Of a stretch of DNA of 64,000 nucleotides, positions 26,421 through 34,596 are shown piece by piece. The stretch's first letter is position 1; each line of letters starts with the position of its first letter. The translations under genes and the position numbers were made by a program. The DNA lies in assembly GCF_014207375.1 (NCBI RefSeq), contig NZ_JACHEE010000011.1, positions 62,001-126,000 on the forward strand, written 5' to 3'. The notes beneath the pieces are model-generated. The model had not been told where the DNA came from and did no database searches. It saw only the letters and a list, made by a program, of their open reading frames with translations. Origin of the DNA: Arthrobacter sp. AZCC_0090 (GTDB lineage: Bacteria; Actinomycetota; Actinomycetes; Actinomycetales; Micrococcaceae).

Positions 26421-27098
26421 CTAGAACCGTAGTTCGATGACCCGGCGGCCCGAAGCGTCCAGGCTCGCTGCGGCAGTGACAGCGGAGTAGTCCGCGATCT
26501 GCCACAACCCATCTGCCGCTTGGCCGCCGGCATCGCCCACCACTACTGTCCTCATCCCGGCGGCGAGGGCGGCGGCGATCCCTGCGGGAGCATCTTCGAA
26601 AACGACGACGTCGGCCGGCTCGGCACCAAGCAGCGCGGCCGCCGTGAGGTACCCTTCCGGGTCCGGCTTGCCGCGGGTCACGGCCTCGGAGGTCACGGTG
26701 GTCGTGGGCATCGCGAGTCCCGCTGCTTGCATGCGCACGCCGGCGAGGATCCGATCGGCCGAGGTGACCATGGCGACGGCATCGGCAGGCAAGGACTGCA
26801 GGAGTTCCGCGGCTCCAGGCAATGCCACAATCCCGTTGGTCCGCGTCCGCTCCATCTCACCGAGTTCTTCGGCGAGCGCGTCAATGTCAGCTCCCGCCGG
26901 GGCGAATCGGCGCACCGTGTCCTTAGCCTGGACCCCGTGCGAGGTTCGCAGGATCTCCTCGATGTCCAGTCCATAGCGGCCGGCGAATTCGCTCCACACC
27001 TGTTCCACGATCGCGGTGGAATCCACCAGGGTCCCGTCCATATCGAAGAGGACGGCCCGGACGGTCAAGGTTTTCACGGATTCAGCAGGCAGGTTCAT
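26421..27098 (-). CDS. HAD-superfamily hydrolase (beta-phosphoglucomutase/sugar phosphatase type)
   Basis: A 225-residue phosphatase. Motif I VLFDMDGTLVDST is near the N terminus, motif II is VAMVTSADR, the Lys of motif III is in GKPDPEGY, and motif IV is VVFEDAPAG. A helical cap of type 1 lies between motifs I and II. Such enzymes dephosphorylate small sugar or polyol phosphates in the cytosol; the substrate is not predictable. It is convergent with the glycosyltransferase operon, 22 bp apart. Confidence 0.9.
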   Translation of the reverse strand: MNLPAESVKTLTVRAVLFDMDGTLVDSTAIVEQVWSEFAGRYGLDIEEILRTSHGVQAKDTVRRFAPAGADIDALAEELGEMERTRTNGIVALPGAAELLQSLPADAVAMVTSADRILAGVRMQAAGLAMPTTTVTSEAVTRGKPDPEGYLTAAALLGAEPADVVVFEDAPAGIAAALAAGMRTVVVGDAGGQAADGLWQIADYSAVTAAASLDASGRRVIELRF

Positions 27099-27152
27099 GC
27101 GTCCATCCTGCCCGGGTTGCTGCTCCGCTACCCAACTCTTACGATCTGCGTC

Positions 27153-27530
27153 CTAGCCGTTGGGCCTGCTGGGGATGTACTGAACGGCCCATTTGTTGCC
27201 GTCCGGATCGGCGAAGTACACAAAGTGGCCCCAGTCCTGGATGTCGATGTCGCTGACTTCCACGCCGTTGGCCTTGAGCTGGCTGTGCGCCTCCTGGATG
27301 TCGCCCACCACCATCTGCAAGCTAGGGGCGGTGCCGGGAGGGGCATCGTTGAGGCCTTCGCCGATGCAGATGGAGCAGGCCGAGCCCGGCGGAGTCAATT
27401 GGACAAAGCGGATGCCGTCCATGGGCCGCTCGTCGTAGTCGGCGTTGAAACCGACTTTGTTGACGTAGAAATCCTTGGCGCGGTCCACATCGGACACAGG
27501 GACAAACACAAGTTCAAGTTTCCAGTCCAT
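27153..27530 (-). CDS. VOC-family (glyoxalase/bleomycin-resistance-like) protein
   Basis: A 125-residue metal-binding fold protein with the paired beta-alpha-beta-beta-beta units of the VOC superfamily (LELVFVPVSDVDRAKDFYVNKVGF, and WGHFVYFADPDGNKWAVQY). The start at 27,530 (MDWKLEL) is chosen over the longer frame because the upstream extension is Arg-rich and reads like non-coding sequence. Function could be isomerase, dioxygenase or resistance; none can be chosen from sequence. Confidence 0.85.
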   Translation of the reverse strand: MDWKLELVFVPVSDVDRAKDFYVNKVGFNADYDERPMDGIRFVQLTPPGSACSICIGEGLNDAPPGTAPSLQMVVGDIQEAHSQLKANGVEVSDIDIQDWGHFVYFADPDGNKWAVQYIPSRPNG

Positions 27531-27598
27531 GCGCCAAAGGCTATCGGCGGAGCCGGAAAACCGGTAGGGGGCAATCGTTCCGGCTACGCGTCGCCTCC

Positions 27599-27668
27599 GA
27601 GACCGTGGGCGCGGGGCGTGGGCTGCGTTGCGGAACACGGCCTCCGGCCCGAACGCGCGAATTCGCGG
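27599..27668. repeat. GC-rich palindromic repeat, degenerate copy
   Basis: GAGACCGTGGGCGCGGGGCG, then GCTGCGTTGCGGAACACGGCC and CGAATTCGCGG, corresponds along its length to the perfect palindrome at 29,979-30,034 and its flanks. The two copies are in the same orientation and bracket the MFS/TetR gene pair. Confidence 0.75.
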
Positions 27669-27669
27669 G

Positions 27670-29139
27670 CTAGGCGATCTGCAGGGAAGGCTCGACGGCG
27701 GTGCTCGCCCGGGTGCCCACGCCGGCTTCGGTTTCAGCCTGGCTTGCGGCTAGTTGTTCGGCCAGCCTGCGGGCTCGGGCGCGGGACGGGAGGAGCCACG
27801 CCACCACGGTGGCGAGGACCAGCACGGACGCACCAACGTAGATGGCAGGAACGGCCGCGTCCACATAGCCCGTGGGAGTGAGTTTGCCGCCGGCTCCGGT
27901 GAAGACTGCTGTCAGGACCGCAACACCAAGGGCTACGCCGATCTCGCGAAGGGTGGAGTTGGTGCCGCTCGCCTTCGCGTGGTCCTCGGAGCGCATGTTG
28001 GCGAGCACCGACGTCGACATTGGCGCGAAAACCAAGCCCATGCCGATTCCCGCCGCTACGAAGCCTGGCACCAAGGTTTCGTACGGGACCGTCGCGGAAA
28101 GGACTCCGGCCAGCCAGAACATGCCCGCTGTGAGTAGGGCGAGGCCCGTGATCATCAGGGTCCTGGTGCCGAGCCGTGGCGCCAGCAGGCCTGCCAGCGG
28201 TGCCACGAACATGGGGGCCAACGTCCAGGGCATGGTCATGGCACCGGCCGCGAGGGGTCCGTGGCCCTGCACCACCTGAAGGAACTGGATGAGAATGAAG
28301 ACGGAACCGAAGATCCCGAAGCTGAAGGTCAAGCCGATCAGGTTAGCCACCGTGAAACTGCGGTCGCGGAAGAGGCGGAGCGGAAGCAGCGGCGCGGCGA
28401 CGCGGGATTCCCACAGCACAAAGGCAAGCAGCAGGACGCCACCACCGATCAAGGCACCGAGCACCTCGGCGCTGGACCAACCGGCGTCGTTCCCGCGGAC
28501 GATTCCGAACACGAGCGCCAGAAGACCCAGTCCGGAGAGAAGCAAGCCTACGACGTCGGCGCGGACGCGGGCGCCGAAGCTATTCGGCAGTGCAAAGAGC
28601 GCCAGCGGAATCGACAGGATTCCGATGGGCACGTTGAGCCAGAAGATCGCCTCCCAGCTCCAGCCTTCCACCACGGCCCCGCCGATCAGCGGCCCTAGTG
28701 CCACACCCAAGCCGGAGACTCCGCCCCAGATCCCGATGGCGAGCGGGCGCAGCCTGTCACTGACCGAACCCACCAGGAGGGTGAGCGAAAGGGGCATCAG
28801 GGCCGCGGAACCGACGCCCTGCACTGCGCGGGCGCCGATGAGCTGCCACGGCTCGGTGCTGACGGCGGCTGCTGCCGAGGCCAGGGTGAAGATGGCAAGG
28901 CCAGCGATGAAGACGTGGCGCCGGCCGAAGCGGTCCCCCAAGCCGACGGCCAGCAGCATGAACGCCGCGAAGCTCAGGGAGTAGGCGTTGACGATCCACT
29001 GCAGTTCCTCGACGCTCGCGCCGAGGGCCTTGTGCATCACGGGCAGCGCGTTGGTGACCACAAGGTTGTCCAGTGTGGCCATGAAGACAGGTAAGGAGGC
29101 CGCCACAATGGCAAGCCAGACAGGAATGGTGCGTTTCAT
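27670..29139 (-). CDS. MFS transporter, DHA2 (14-TMS) drug-exporter family
   Basis: Inner-membrane proton-driven efflux pump, 489 residues with about fourteen hydrophobic helices. The opening region LDNLVVTNALPVMHKALGAS and ELQWIVNAYSL is typical of the EmrB/QacA group, and the loop GDRFGRRHVFIAGL carries the MFS signature. It is divergent from a TetR regulator with a pair of matching operators in the 91-bp gap, so expression is probably ligand-induced. Substrates are likely hydrophobic drugs or toxic metabolites. Confidence 0.92.
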   Translation of the reverse strand: MKRTIPVWLAIVAASLPVFMATLDNLVVTNALPVMHKALGASVEELQWIVNAYSLSFAAFMLLAVGLGDRFGRRHVFIAGLAIFTLASAAAAVSTEPWQLIGARAVQGVGSAALMPLSLTLLVGSVSDRLRPLAIGIWGGVSGLGVALGPLIGGAVVEGWSWEAIFWLNVPIGILSIPLALFALPNSFGARVRADVVGLLLSGLGLLALVFGIVRGNDAGWSSAEVLGALIGGGVLLLAFVLWESRVAAPLLPLRLFRDRSFTVANLIGLTFSFGIFGSVFILIQFLQVVQGHGPLAAGAMTMPWTLAPMFVAPLAGLLAPRLGTRTLMITGLALLTAGMFWLAGVLSATVPYETLVPGFVAAGIGMGLVFAPMSTSVLANMRSEDHAKASGTNSTLREIGVALGVAVLTAVFTGAGGKLTPTGYVDAAVPAIYVGASVLVLATVVAWLLPSRARARRLAEQLAASQAETEAGVGTRASTAVEPSLQIA

Positions 29140-29182
29140 GATGACTCCAGAGGTCGCTGAAGGTGCCGCTTTTTGGGTTGTT

Positions 29183-29198
29183 GTAATCGAATGATTAC
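29183..29198. promoter_or_regulatory. TetR operator, site 1
   Basis: GTAATCGAATGATTAC is a dyad with arms GTAATC/GATTAC. It matches site 2 (29,215-29,230) under the consensus GTWATCGAMTGATWAC. The centres are 32 bp apart, about three helical turns. Confidence 0.8.
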
Positions 29199-29214
29199 TT
29201 AAAGGACAAAGTTA

Positions 29215-29230
29215 GTTATCGACTGATAAC
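29215..29230. promoter_or_regulatory. TetR operator, site 2
   Basis: GTTATCGACTGATAAC is a dyad with arms GTTATC/GATAAC, abutting the ATG of the TetR gene. With site 1 it covers the promoter gap between the exporter and its regulator. Confidence 0.8.
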
Positions 29231-29962
29231 ATGTCAAGTGTGGCGAAGAAAACACTGGGCACCGGCGCCCCCGAGACAACCCCAACCGGCCAGGCCCCAA
29301 CCAGTCAGGCAACTGCCGAACGCATTCCTGCGGCGCAGCGGCGGGAACTGATCCTGGAAGCCGCCACCGGCGTCTTCGCCGAGCGTGGCTACGCCGGTTC
29401 CACCACGGACCAGGTGGCGAAGGCCGCGGGCATCAGCCAACCGTATGTAGTGCGCATGTTCGGCACCAAGGAAGCCCTGTTCCTGGAAGCCTTGGACCGC
29501 GCGCAGGGCAAGTTGCTGCACGCCTTCCGCGAAGTGATCGCGGCCTACGACGCCGGAGAACTCACCGAAGAACTGCAGCACCTTGATCCGGCTGTTGGGA
29601 GCGGCCGGCCGGAGCAGCTCAAACAGCTCATGGCGATCGCCTACGCGGATCTGGTGGAGGACCGCGGGATCCTCATGATGCTCATGCAGGCTTTCGTGGC
29701 AGGTCATGAGCCCGCCATCGGGGCACGCGCCAGGGAAGGATTCCTGGATATTTACCGCCTGGTACGGGATGAAGCCGGCCTGCTCCCGGAAACAGCCCGC
29801 GATTTCCTCGCACAGGGCATGCTCATGAACACCCTGATCGGCATCCGCCTGCCGGAAATCTACGAACAGGACTCGACGGCCGAGGAGTTGCTCGAGTGCA
29901 CCCTGCGGGCGAAGCTGCCCATGGTGCTCAAGGCAAGCAGGGCCCAGCGGCGGGCGGGCTAG
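29231..29962 (+). CDS. TetR-family regulator of the divergent exporter
   Basis: A 243-residue repressor. The HTH reads STTDQVAKAAGISQPYVVRMFGTKEALFLEAL after a Thr/Pro-rich leader. The ATG directly follows operator site 2 without a ribosome site, so the message may be leaderless or translation may start at a later codon. The paired operators and divergent layout point to control of the MFS exporter and of itself. Confidence 0.92.
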   Translation: MSSVAKKTLGTGAPETTPTGQAPTSQATAERIPAAQRRELILEAATGVFAERGYAGSTTDQVAKAAGISQPYVVRMFGTKEALFLEALDRAQGKLLHAFREVIAAYDAGELTEELQHLDPAVGSGRPEQLKQLMAIAYADLVEDRGILMMLMQAFVAGHEPAIGARAREGFLDIYRLVRDEAGLLPETARDFLAQGMLMNTLIGIRLPEIYEQDSTAEELLECTLRAKLPMVLKASRAQRRAG

Positions 29963-29978
29963 CTCGTAAGGCCGAGAC

Positions 29979-30034
29979 CGTGGGTGCGGGCCGAGGGCCG
30001 CGTTCCGGAACGCGGCCCTCGGCCCGCACCCACG
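29979..30034. repeat. Perfect 56-bp GC-rich palindrome
   Basis: Each half is 28 bp and fully complementary to the other, centred on TTCCGGAA at 30,003-30,010. A degenerate relative lies at 27,599-27,668. It could act as a bidirectional terminator after the TetR gene, but its extent and recurrence suggest a dispersed element. It cuts into the 3' end of the disrupted lipoprotein-like frame at 30,035-30,348. Confidence 0.9.
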
Positions 30035-30348
30035 AATTGGCGGATCCACTGCGTCAGGTGAAACAACTTTGATCCGGCTGACGCTTCCCAGGGGTGTGCC
30101 CCCGGGCTGGAGGTAGGGCTCTTTCTGCGGAACGGGCCAGCGACCTCCACCGTCTACAATGACCGGCACTGGCGTGCAGGTATCGCCGAAGCAAGCAATG
30201 ACACCTAGCTCTTTGCCGGTGAAGCCAGTCAGGTCCAGTTCAATGCGACCATCGTTGACAAACCCCATCGCCGGGCAGGCACGAGTGGAAACAGCGTTGC
30301 CGCAATGAGTGCCGCAAGGGGAAGAATGAGCGCGGGAGGGTGCCTCAT
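30035..30348 (-). pseudogene. Disrupted small lipoprotein or secreted protein
   Basis: The frame starting at 30,348 encodes a signal peptide (MRHPPALILPLAALIAATLF). The mature-looking part lies in another frame (STRACPAMGFVNDGRIELDL, then FTGKELGVIACFGDTCTPVPV and VSRIKVVSPDAVDPP). A frameshift at about 30,275-30,295 separates them, and a one- or two-base change there would also restore a lipobox-like cysteine. The 3' end runs into the 56-bp palindrome. I infer a pseudogene; the family is not recognised. Confidence 0.55.
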
Positions 30349-30498
30349 GGCCCAAGCTTACGGCCACGTCGTACAAGGCCGTCGCGAAGTACCAGCCTCA
30401 GCGTGGAGGGCTTCGCACCATTGACGACTACTTACCAAGGTGCGAAATTGATAGCGTCGCAGGCGCAAAAGGGAATGCGCTTTTCCCGAGGGGGCGCA

Positions 30499-30909
30499 AT
30501 GCGGGGCAAAGAGTCCATCAGCTTCACCTTTCCGGATATCCAAGAGTTTTGGGGCCGTCTCGTGAGGAGGAACGTGCTCAGCTCGGCGCTCTCGCTGATG
30601 ATTTGCCTCGCGACGATCGCAACGAGATTTGGGCTGGAAGATGGCCCTTATCTGGCAATCTTTCTGGCCTATTGCGGTATCCAACTAGCGTTGTCGCTTG
30701 CCTACTGGACGCGGCAAAACAAGCTGATCCCGCGCATCGTTCAGAGATTTGCCGTCGAATTCATGCTGCGCACTGGCATCCCGACACTTCCGGGTGACGT
30801 GGATGTCCTTCGGACCAAGCAGACGGTATTTGCGCGTGATGAGGATGGCGAGCCGCATCTGTGGACCGTGAGGCGCCGGCGTGACGTGTTTACGATCGCG
30901 CCGGCATGA
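30499..30909 (+). CDS. Small membrane protein, function unknown
   Basis: About 136 residues. Two hydrophobic segments (NVLSSALSLMICLATIA, then LAIFLAYCGIQLALSLAYW) are followed by a basic C-terminal domain with VLRTKQTVFARDEDGEPHLWTVRRRR. The ATG at 30,499 has GAGGGGG a few bases upstream; the longer frame to 30,340 begins in non-coding-like sequence. The gene converges on upp with 10 bp between stops. I do not recognise a family. Confidence 0.6.
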   Translation: MRGKESISFTFPDIQEFWGRLVRRNVLSSALSLMICLATIATRFGLEDGPYLAIFLAYCGIQLALSLAYWTRQNKLIPRIVQRFAVEFMLRTGIPTLPGDVDVLRTKQTVFARDEDGEPHLWTVRRRRDVFTIAPA

Positions 30910-30919
30910 GCGCCGTGAG

Positions 30920-31555
30920 CTAGCCCGCCACGCCGTACAGGCGGTCTCCTGCGTCGCCCAGGCCGGGAACGATGTAGGCCTTCTCGTTGAGCCTCTCGTC
31001 GATCGAAGCGAGCACGATCTTGACGTTGGCCTCGGAAAGCTCCTCTTCCAACTTGGCCAAGCCCTCCGGTGCAGCCAGCAGGCAGATGCAGGTGACGTCC
31101 GAAGCGCCGCGCTTGAAGAGGAACTTGATGGCCTCTCGCAGGGTGCCGCCGGTGGCAAGCATGGGGTCCAGGACAAAGATCTGGCGGCCGGTCAGGTCCT
31201 CGGGGAGACGCTCGGCGTAGGTGATGATGTCCAGGGTTTCTTCGTCGCGGGCCATGCCCAGGAAGCCCACTTCGGCAGTGGGGACCAGCTTGGTCATGCC
31301 CTCGAGCATGCCGAGGCCTGCGCGCAGGATGGGGACCACCAGGGGCGTCGGCTTGGTGAAGGCGGTACCGATCGCCTTGGTGACGGGTGTTTCGATCTCC
31401 ACCGGTTCGGTCCTGACCTCGCGGGTGGCCTCGTAGGCCAGGAGGGTGACGAGTTCTTCGGTGAGTTGCCGGAAGACCGGTGAAGGGGTGTTCTTATCCC
31501 GCAGAACGGTGAGCTTGTGAGCGACCAGCGGGTGGTCCACGACGAATGTGCGCAT
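30920..31555 (-). CDS. upp: Uracil phosphoribosyltransferase
   Basis: Pyrimidine salvage enzyme making UMP from uracil and PRPP in the cytosol. The protein is 211 residues, the family's usual length. The PRPP loop is FVLDPMLATGGTLREAI, and the C terminus has AYIVPGLGDAGDRLYG, the uracil-binding signature. The start at 31,555 (MRTFVVDHPLVAHKL) aligns with the family, so the longer open frame upstream is not used. No Shine-Dalgarno is evident and the gene is 23 bp from divergent tadA, so a leaderless message is plausible. Confidence 0.97.
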   Translation of the reverse strand: MRTFVVDHPLVAHKLTVLRDKNTPSPVFRQLTEELVTLLAYEATREVRTEPVEIETPVTKAIGTAFTKPTPLVVPILRAGLGMLEGMTKLVPTAEVGFLGMARDEETLDIITYAERLPEDLTGRQIFVLDPMLATGGTLREAIKFLFKRGASDVTCICLLAAPEGLAKLEEELSEANVKIVLASIDERLNEKAYIVPGLGDAGDRLYGVAG

Positions 31556-31578
31556 GAGTCCAAAACTATCATTGAGGC

Positions 31579-32088
31579 ATGAGCACCAACGAGCCTTATC
31601 ACGCGGAGCACGCGGCCTGGATGGGCCTCGCCCTGGACGAGGCGCGCAGGGCGCTGGACACGGAGGACGTGCCGATCGGCGCTGTCGTTTTAGGGCCCGA
31701 CGGCGGTGTGCTGGGTGCCGGACGGAACGAGCGGGAAGCGCACGGCGACCCAACGGCGCACGCCGAGATCGTCGCCATCCGCGAGGCTGCCGCCGCCCTG
31801 CAGCGCCATGCGCTTGAACTGGGCGAAGGTGGCGACGGTTGGCGGCTCGAGGACTGCACACTCGTCGTCACGCTTGAACCGTGTGCGATGTGTGCCGGAG
31901 CCATCGTGCTGGCCCGGATTCCGCGGGTGGTCTTCGGCGCGTGGGACGAGAAAGCCGGTGCCGCCGGATCCGTGTTCGACATCCTGCGGGAACGCCGCCT
32001 CAACCACTGGGTGGAAGTCTACGCAGGCGTGCGCGAAGACGAATGCTCGGCCTTGTTGCGCGACTTTTTCGCAGCCCACCGGAAGTAG
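31579..32088 (+). CDS. tadA: tRNA-specific adenosine deaminase
   Basis: Zinc enzyme converting A34 to inosine in tRNA-Arg(ACG). The 169-residue protein has the deaminase motifs HAEIVAIREAA (catalytic Glu) and PCAMCAGAIVLARI (two zinc cysteines). The substrate tRNA is encoded at 2165 in this window. It is divergent from upp and followed by the repeat element at 32,094. An internal ATG at 31,621 is an alternative start. Confidence 0.93.
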   Translation: MSTNEPYHAEHAAWMGLALDEARRALDTEDVPIGAVVLGPDGGVLGAGRNEREAHGDPTAHAEIVAIREAAAALQRHALELGEGGDGWRLEDCTLVVTLEPCAMCAGAIVLARIPRVVFGAWDEKAGAAGSVFDILRERRLNHWVEVYAGVREDECSALLRDFFAAHRK

Positions 32089-32093
32089 CACGT

Positions 32094-32188
32094 CACATTC
32101 TGCTCAATCATTCGAATGGCCACATCCCGCAGCCCCGGAATCACGCGGCAGCGGACCCGAGGGGCAAGGAATGATCCAGCAGAATGTG
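32094..32188. repeat. 95-bp inverted-repeat element, copy 3
   Basis: Arms CACATTCTGCTCAATCATTC and GAATGATCCAGCAGAATGTG with a middle unlike those of the other two copies (5327-5420, 17,066-17,159). The outermost bases changed in a compensated way (CAC/GTG here, CGG/CCG in copy 1), which keeps the hairpin. Confidence 0.85.
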
Positions 32189-32266
32189 TCGCGAAGCGTG
32201 CAAAAGGGCCTTGCAATTGCCAATCCGTTGGACGTCAGATGGTCTCAGACACATCACGGAGGACAA

Positions 32267-32647
32267 ATGACGATCTCTTTCAACCACACCATCGTCTACG
32301 CAACGGACAAACGCCGTTCCGCGGAGTTCCTGGCCAACGTTTTTGGGCTGCCAAAACCACAGCCGATGTGGTCCTTCATGACCGTCTCACTTGACCACGG
32401 AGTGGCCCTCGATTTCGCCACGGCGGACCGGCCCATCTCCCCGCAGCACTACGCATTCCTGGTCAGCGAGGACGATTTCGACGGAATCTTCGAGAAGATC
32501 CAGGCCGAAGGAATCCCCTACTGGGCGGATCCTGCACGGTCCCGCCCGCAGCAGATCAACCATAACGACGGCGGTCGCGGCGTCTACTTCGCGGATCCGG
32601 ACGGGCATTTCCTTGAGGCGATCACGCGGCCCTATGGTGCGGCATGA
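32267..32647 (+). CDS. VOC-family protein
   Basis: A 126-residue VOC fold: FNHTIVYATDKRRSAEFLANVF begins the first module and GGRGVYFADPDGHFLEAITRPY closes the second, with metal-ligand-like His and Glu in the family positions. GGAGG lies directly upstream of the ATG (ACGGAGGACAAATG). The stop overlaps the start of the acylphosphatase gene, so both are in one operon. Confidence 0.9.
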   Translation: MTISFNHTIVYATDKRRSAEFLANVFGLPKPQPMWSFMTVSLDHGVALDFATADRPISPQHYAFLVSEDDFDGIFEKIQAEGIPYWADPARSRPQQINHNDGGRGVYFADPDGHFLEAITRPYGAA

Positions 32648-32922
32648 GTTCCCCCGTGCGGATCACGGCCATAGTGACGGGCCGCGTCCAAGGCGTCGGT
32701 TTCAGGTACTGGACAATGGCCAAGGCCCGACGGTTGGGTCTGGCTGGCGAGGCGGCGAACCAGATGGACGGCTCGGTGCAGGTGATCGCAGAGGGTGATC
32801 GCCAAGCCGTCGATTCCCTGCTGGAATGGCTACAGTCCCGGGATGCCCCCGGCCGCGTGGACAACGTGGATGCCACTTTCACGCAAGCCACCGGCGAATT
32901 CTCCGGGTTCGGAGTGGACTGA
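32644..32922 (+). CDS. acyP: Acylphosphatase
   Basis: Small cytosolic enzyme (92 residues) hydrolysing acyl phosphates. The signature VTGRVQGVGFRYW holds the phosphate-binding Arg, and the catalytic Asn is in AANQMDGSV. Length is normal. It overlaps the VOC gene by 4 bases (ATGA). Confidence 0.93.
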   Translation: MSSPVRITAIVTGRVQGVGFRYWTMAKARRLGLAGEAANQMDGSVQVIAEGDRQAVDSLLEWLQSRDAPGRVDNVDATFTQATGEFSGFGVD

Positions 32923-32929
32923 GTCCGAC

Positions 32930-34165
32930 CTAGGCGTTTGCGGCGTTCGCCTCATCCAAGGCATCGATGCGTTTCTGCCGCGACGCCGGAGAATCCAAGC
33001 TGAACGAGCGGAAATCACCAAGGTCTTCGCGGATCCAGCCCTCCACGTCGGCGATTCGCGCTTTGACGGCCGCGGTTGGCTGGGCGAACGTCCAAGCTGC
33101 GATCCGTTCCTTGCCGGGATCGTACTGCCACAGGCCGATAATCCGTCCCCGGTCCAGGATCGGGTGGTCGGACAAGTCCGCTTGAAGCGCCAAGGTGGTG
33201 TCCAGGACCTTCCTGCCGCGATCCTCGTCGGCCAGCATGTCCGCCGAGTTCCGGCGCAACAGCACCAAAGAGTCCGTCCCGGCCAGAAGCTGAATCTGCT
33301 CCTCCCGAGGTGCCTTGAACGCGGAAAGGCGTTCGACGTCGTCGGGCAGCATCCACTGCGGCTCGCCTGCCGCCGTGGTCACTTCGACCGCGTCGACGGC
33401 GGCCAGCGCCGCCTTGCTCTGCGCGACGGTGAAGCCCGTGAACCATTGGCTCTGCTTGAACGTTGCCCCGCCGGTCCAGCGCAGATACCGTTCGATCAAG
33501 CGTGCGCGGGCGGCGTCGTCGTCGATGGGGCTCGGCGGCAGCACCCATGAGGTGTAGGCGTAGCGCTGCTGGTCGAGGCGGCCGTTGACGGGGACGCGGC
33601 GGATGCGGCCGTCGGCTTGCAGGAGGCCCAACGCCGTGGGGAGGGTGGTGGACGCGCCTTTCTTCTTGCCTTCTTCGCCGAGGCTGCGGACGGACTCGCC
33701 GAGTTCGTCCTTGAGTTGCTTGGGGTCCATAGGGTCGCTGGACTCAGTGAGGGTGTGCAGCACCTGCTCTTCGAGCAGCGTGATCTCACCGCGTTCGACG
33801 CCGAGCCGCGCCAGGACCTTGAACGGCGCCACTGCAGCGTCCCGGCCAACCTGGAGGCCCCAGGCGAAATCGTTCCGGCCAAGGACATAGGTGCAACCGC
33901 GGGCCGTGGGGAGTTCGTGGATATTCAGCTTTGCGACGTCCCGGTCCACTTGTTCGCGCCTGATCCCGGCCCGGGCGAAGAGCGTTAGGTAGGGGTTGGC
34001 GCCGCCCACGGAACGGGCCCAGCCGGCGTGGTCCAGGACTTCCTCGGACGTCTTGCCGGCGAGCGAACCGTCGAGGCCTTGCCTATGCCACGCCCAGGCG
34101 CGGAGCAGTTCCGGAGTGAGCGTTTGTGTGGAAAGCACGGCGGACGTCATGGCCCCATTCTGCAC
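32930..34165 (-). CDS. Winged-helix DNA-binding protein, HTH_42/AlkZ-like
   Basis: A 411-residue protein of the HTH_42 superfamily, whose members include AlkZ/AlkX-type DNA glycosylases acting on alkylated or crosslinked bases. The N terminus LTPELLRAWAWHRQGLDG, the middle winged helices (PMDPKQLKDELG; TTLPTALGLLQADGRIRRV) and the C-terminal HPILDRGRIIGLWQYDP are family-typical. Glycosylase activity is inferred from the family only. The ATG at 34,150 (MTSAVLST) is a possible alternative start. Confidence 0.8.
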   Translation of the reverse strand: MQNGAMTSAVLSTQTLTPELLRAWAWHRQGLDGSLAGKTSEEVLDHAGWARSVGGANPYLTLFARAGIRREQVDRDVAKLNIHELPTARGCTYVLGRNDFAWGLQVGRDAAVAPFKVLARLGVERGEITLLEEQVLHTLTESSDPMDPKQLKDELGESVRSLGEEGKKKGASTTLPTALGLLQADGRIRRVPVNGRLDQQRYAYTSWVLPPSPIDDDAARARLIERYLRWTGGATFKQSQWFTGFTVAQSKAALAAVDAVEVTTAAGEPQWMLPDDVERLSAFKAPREEQIQLLAGTDSLVLLRRNSADMLADEDRGRKVLDTTLALQADLSDHPILDRGRIIGLWQYDPGKERIAAWTFAQPTAAVKARIADVEGWIREDLGDFRSFSLDSPASRQKRIDALDEANAANA

Positions 34166-34200
34166 CGTTGCTAGCCATCCGCGGCAGTCCCGCGCGAGCT

Positions 34201-34594
34201 AGCGCTCGAAATCCAGCGAGAAGCCTGCCCAGGCGTCGGGATGCTCGCGCAACAGCACGTCGACGCCGGCGAGCGCGCCGCCGTCGTCGCTCTCGCGGAC
34301 CTTAGCGGCAACCGCTTCCGCGATGAAGCGGGCCAGAACCTCCGTCGTCGTGAGCTGGCCCGTGAAGTCGGGGACGTCATCGAGGTTCCTGTAGTTCAGG
34401 CGGGCCAGCACCTCATCCAGGATGGTTCCGGCGGCGCCGATGTCGAGCACGATGGCATTGTCGTTCAGTTCCGCGCGACGGAACGTCACCTCGGCCACGA
34501 ACGTAGCTCCGTGCAGTCCTTGGGCGGGCCCGAACGATTCCCGCGGGAGGCTATGCGCGATCATGAAATGCCGGCGGACGGTGAGGCTGAACAT
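34201..34594 (-). CDS. 6-pyruvoyl-tetrahydropterin synthase/QueD-like protein, atypical active site
   Basis: A 131-residue T-fold protein. FMIAHSLPRE and LHGATFVAEVTF occupy the positions of the zinc ligands, and GTILDEVLARLNYRNLDDVPDF plus TTTEVLARFIAEAV match the rest of the family. The catalytic Cys of QueD is absent, and the HGH pair reads HGA, so normal 6-carboxytetrahydropterin synthesis is unlikely. It follows the dehydrogenase gene with 2 bp between stop and start, so the two are an operon. Related pairs occur in actinobacterial clusters of unknown pathway. Confidence 0.8.
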
Positions 34595-34596
34595 GG

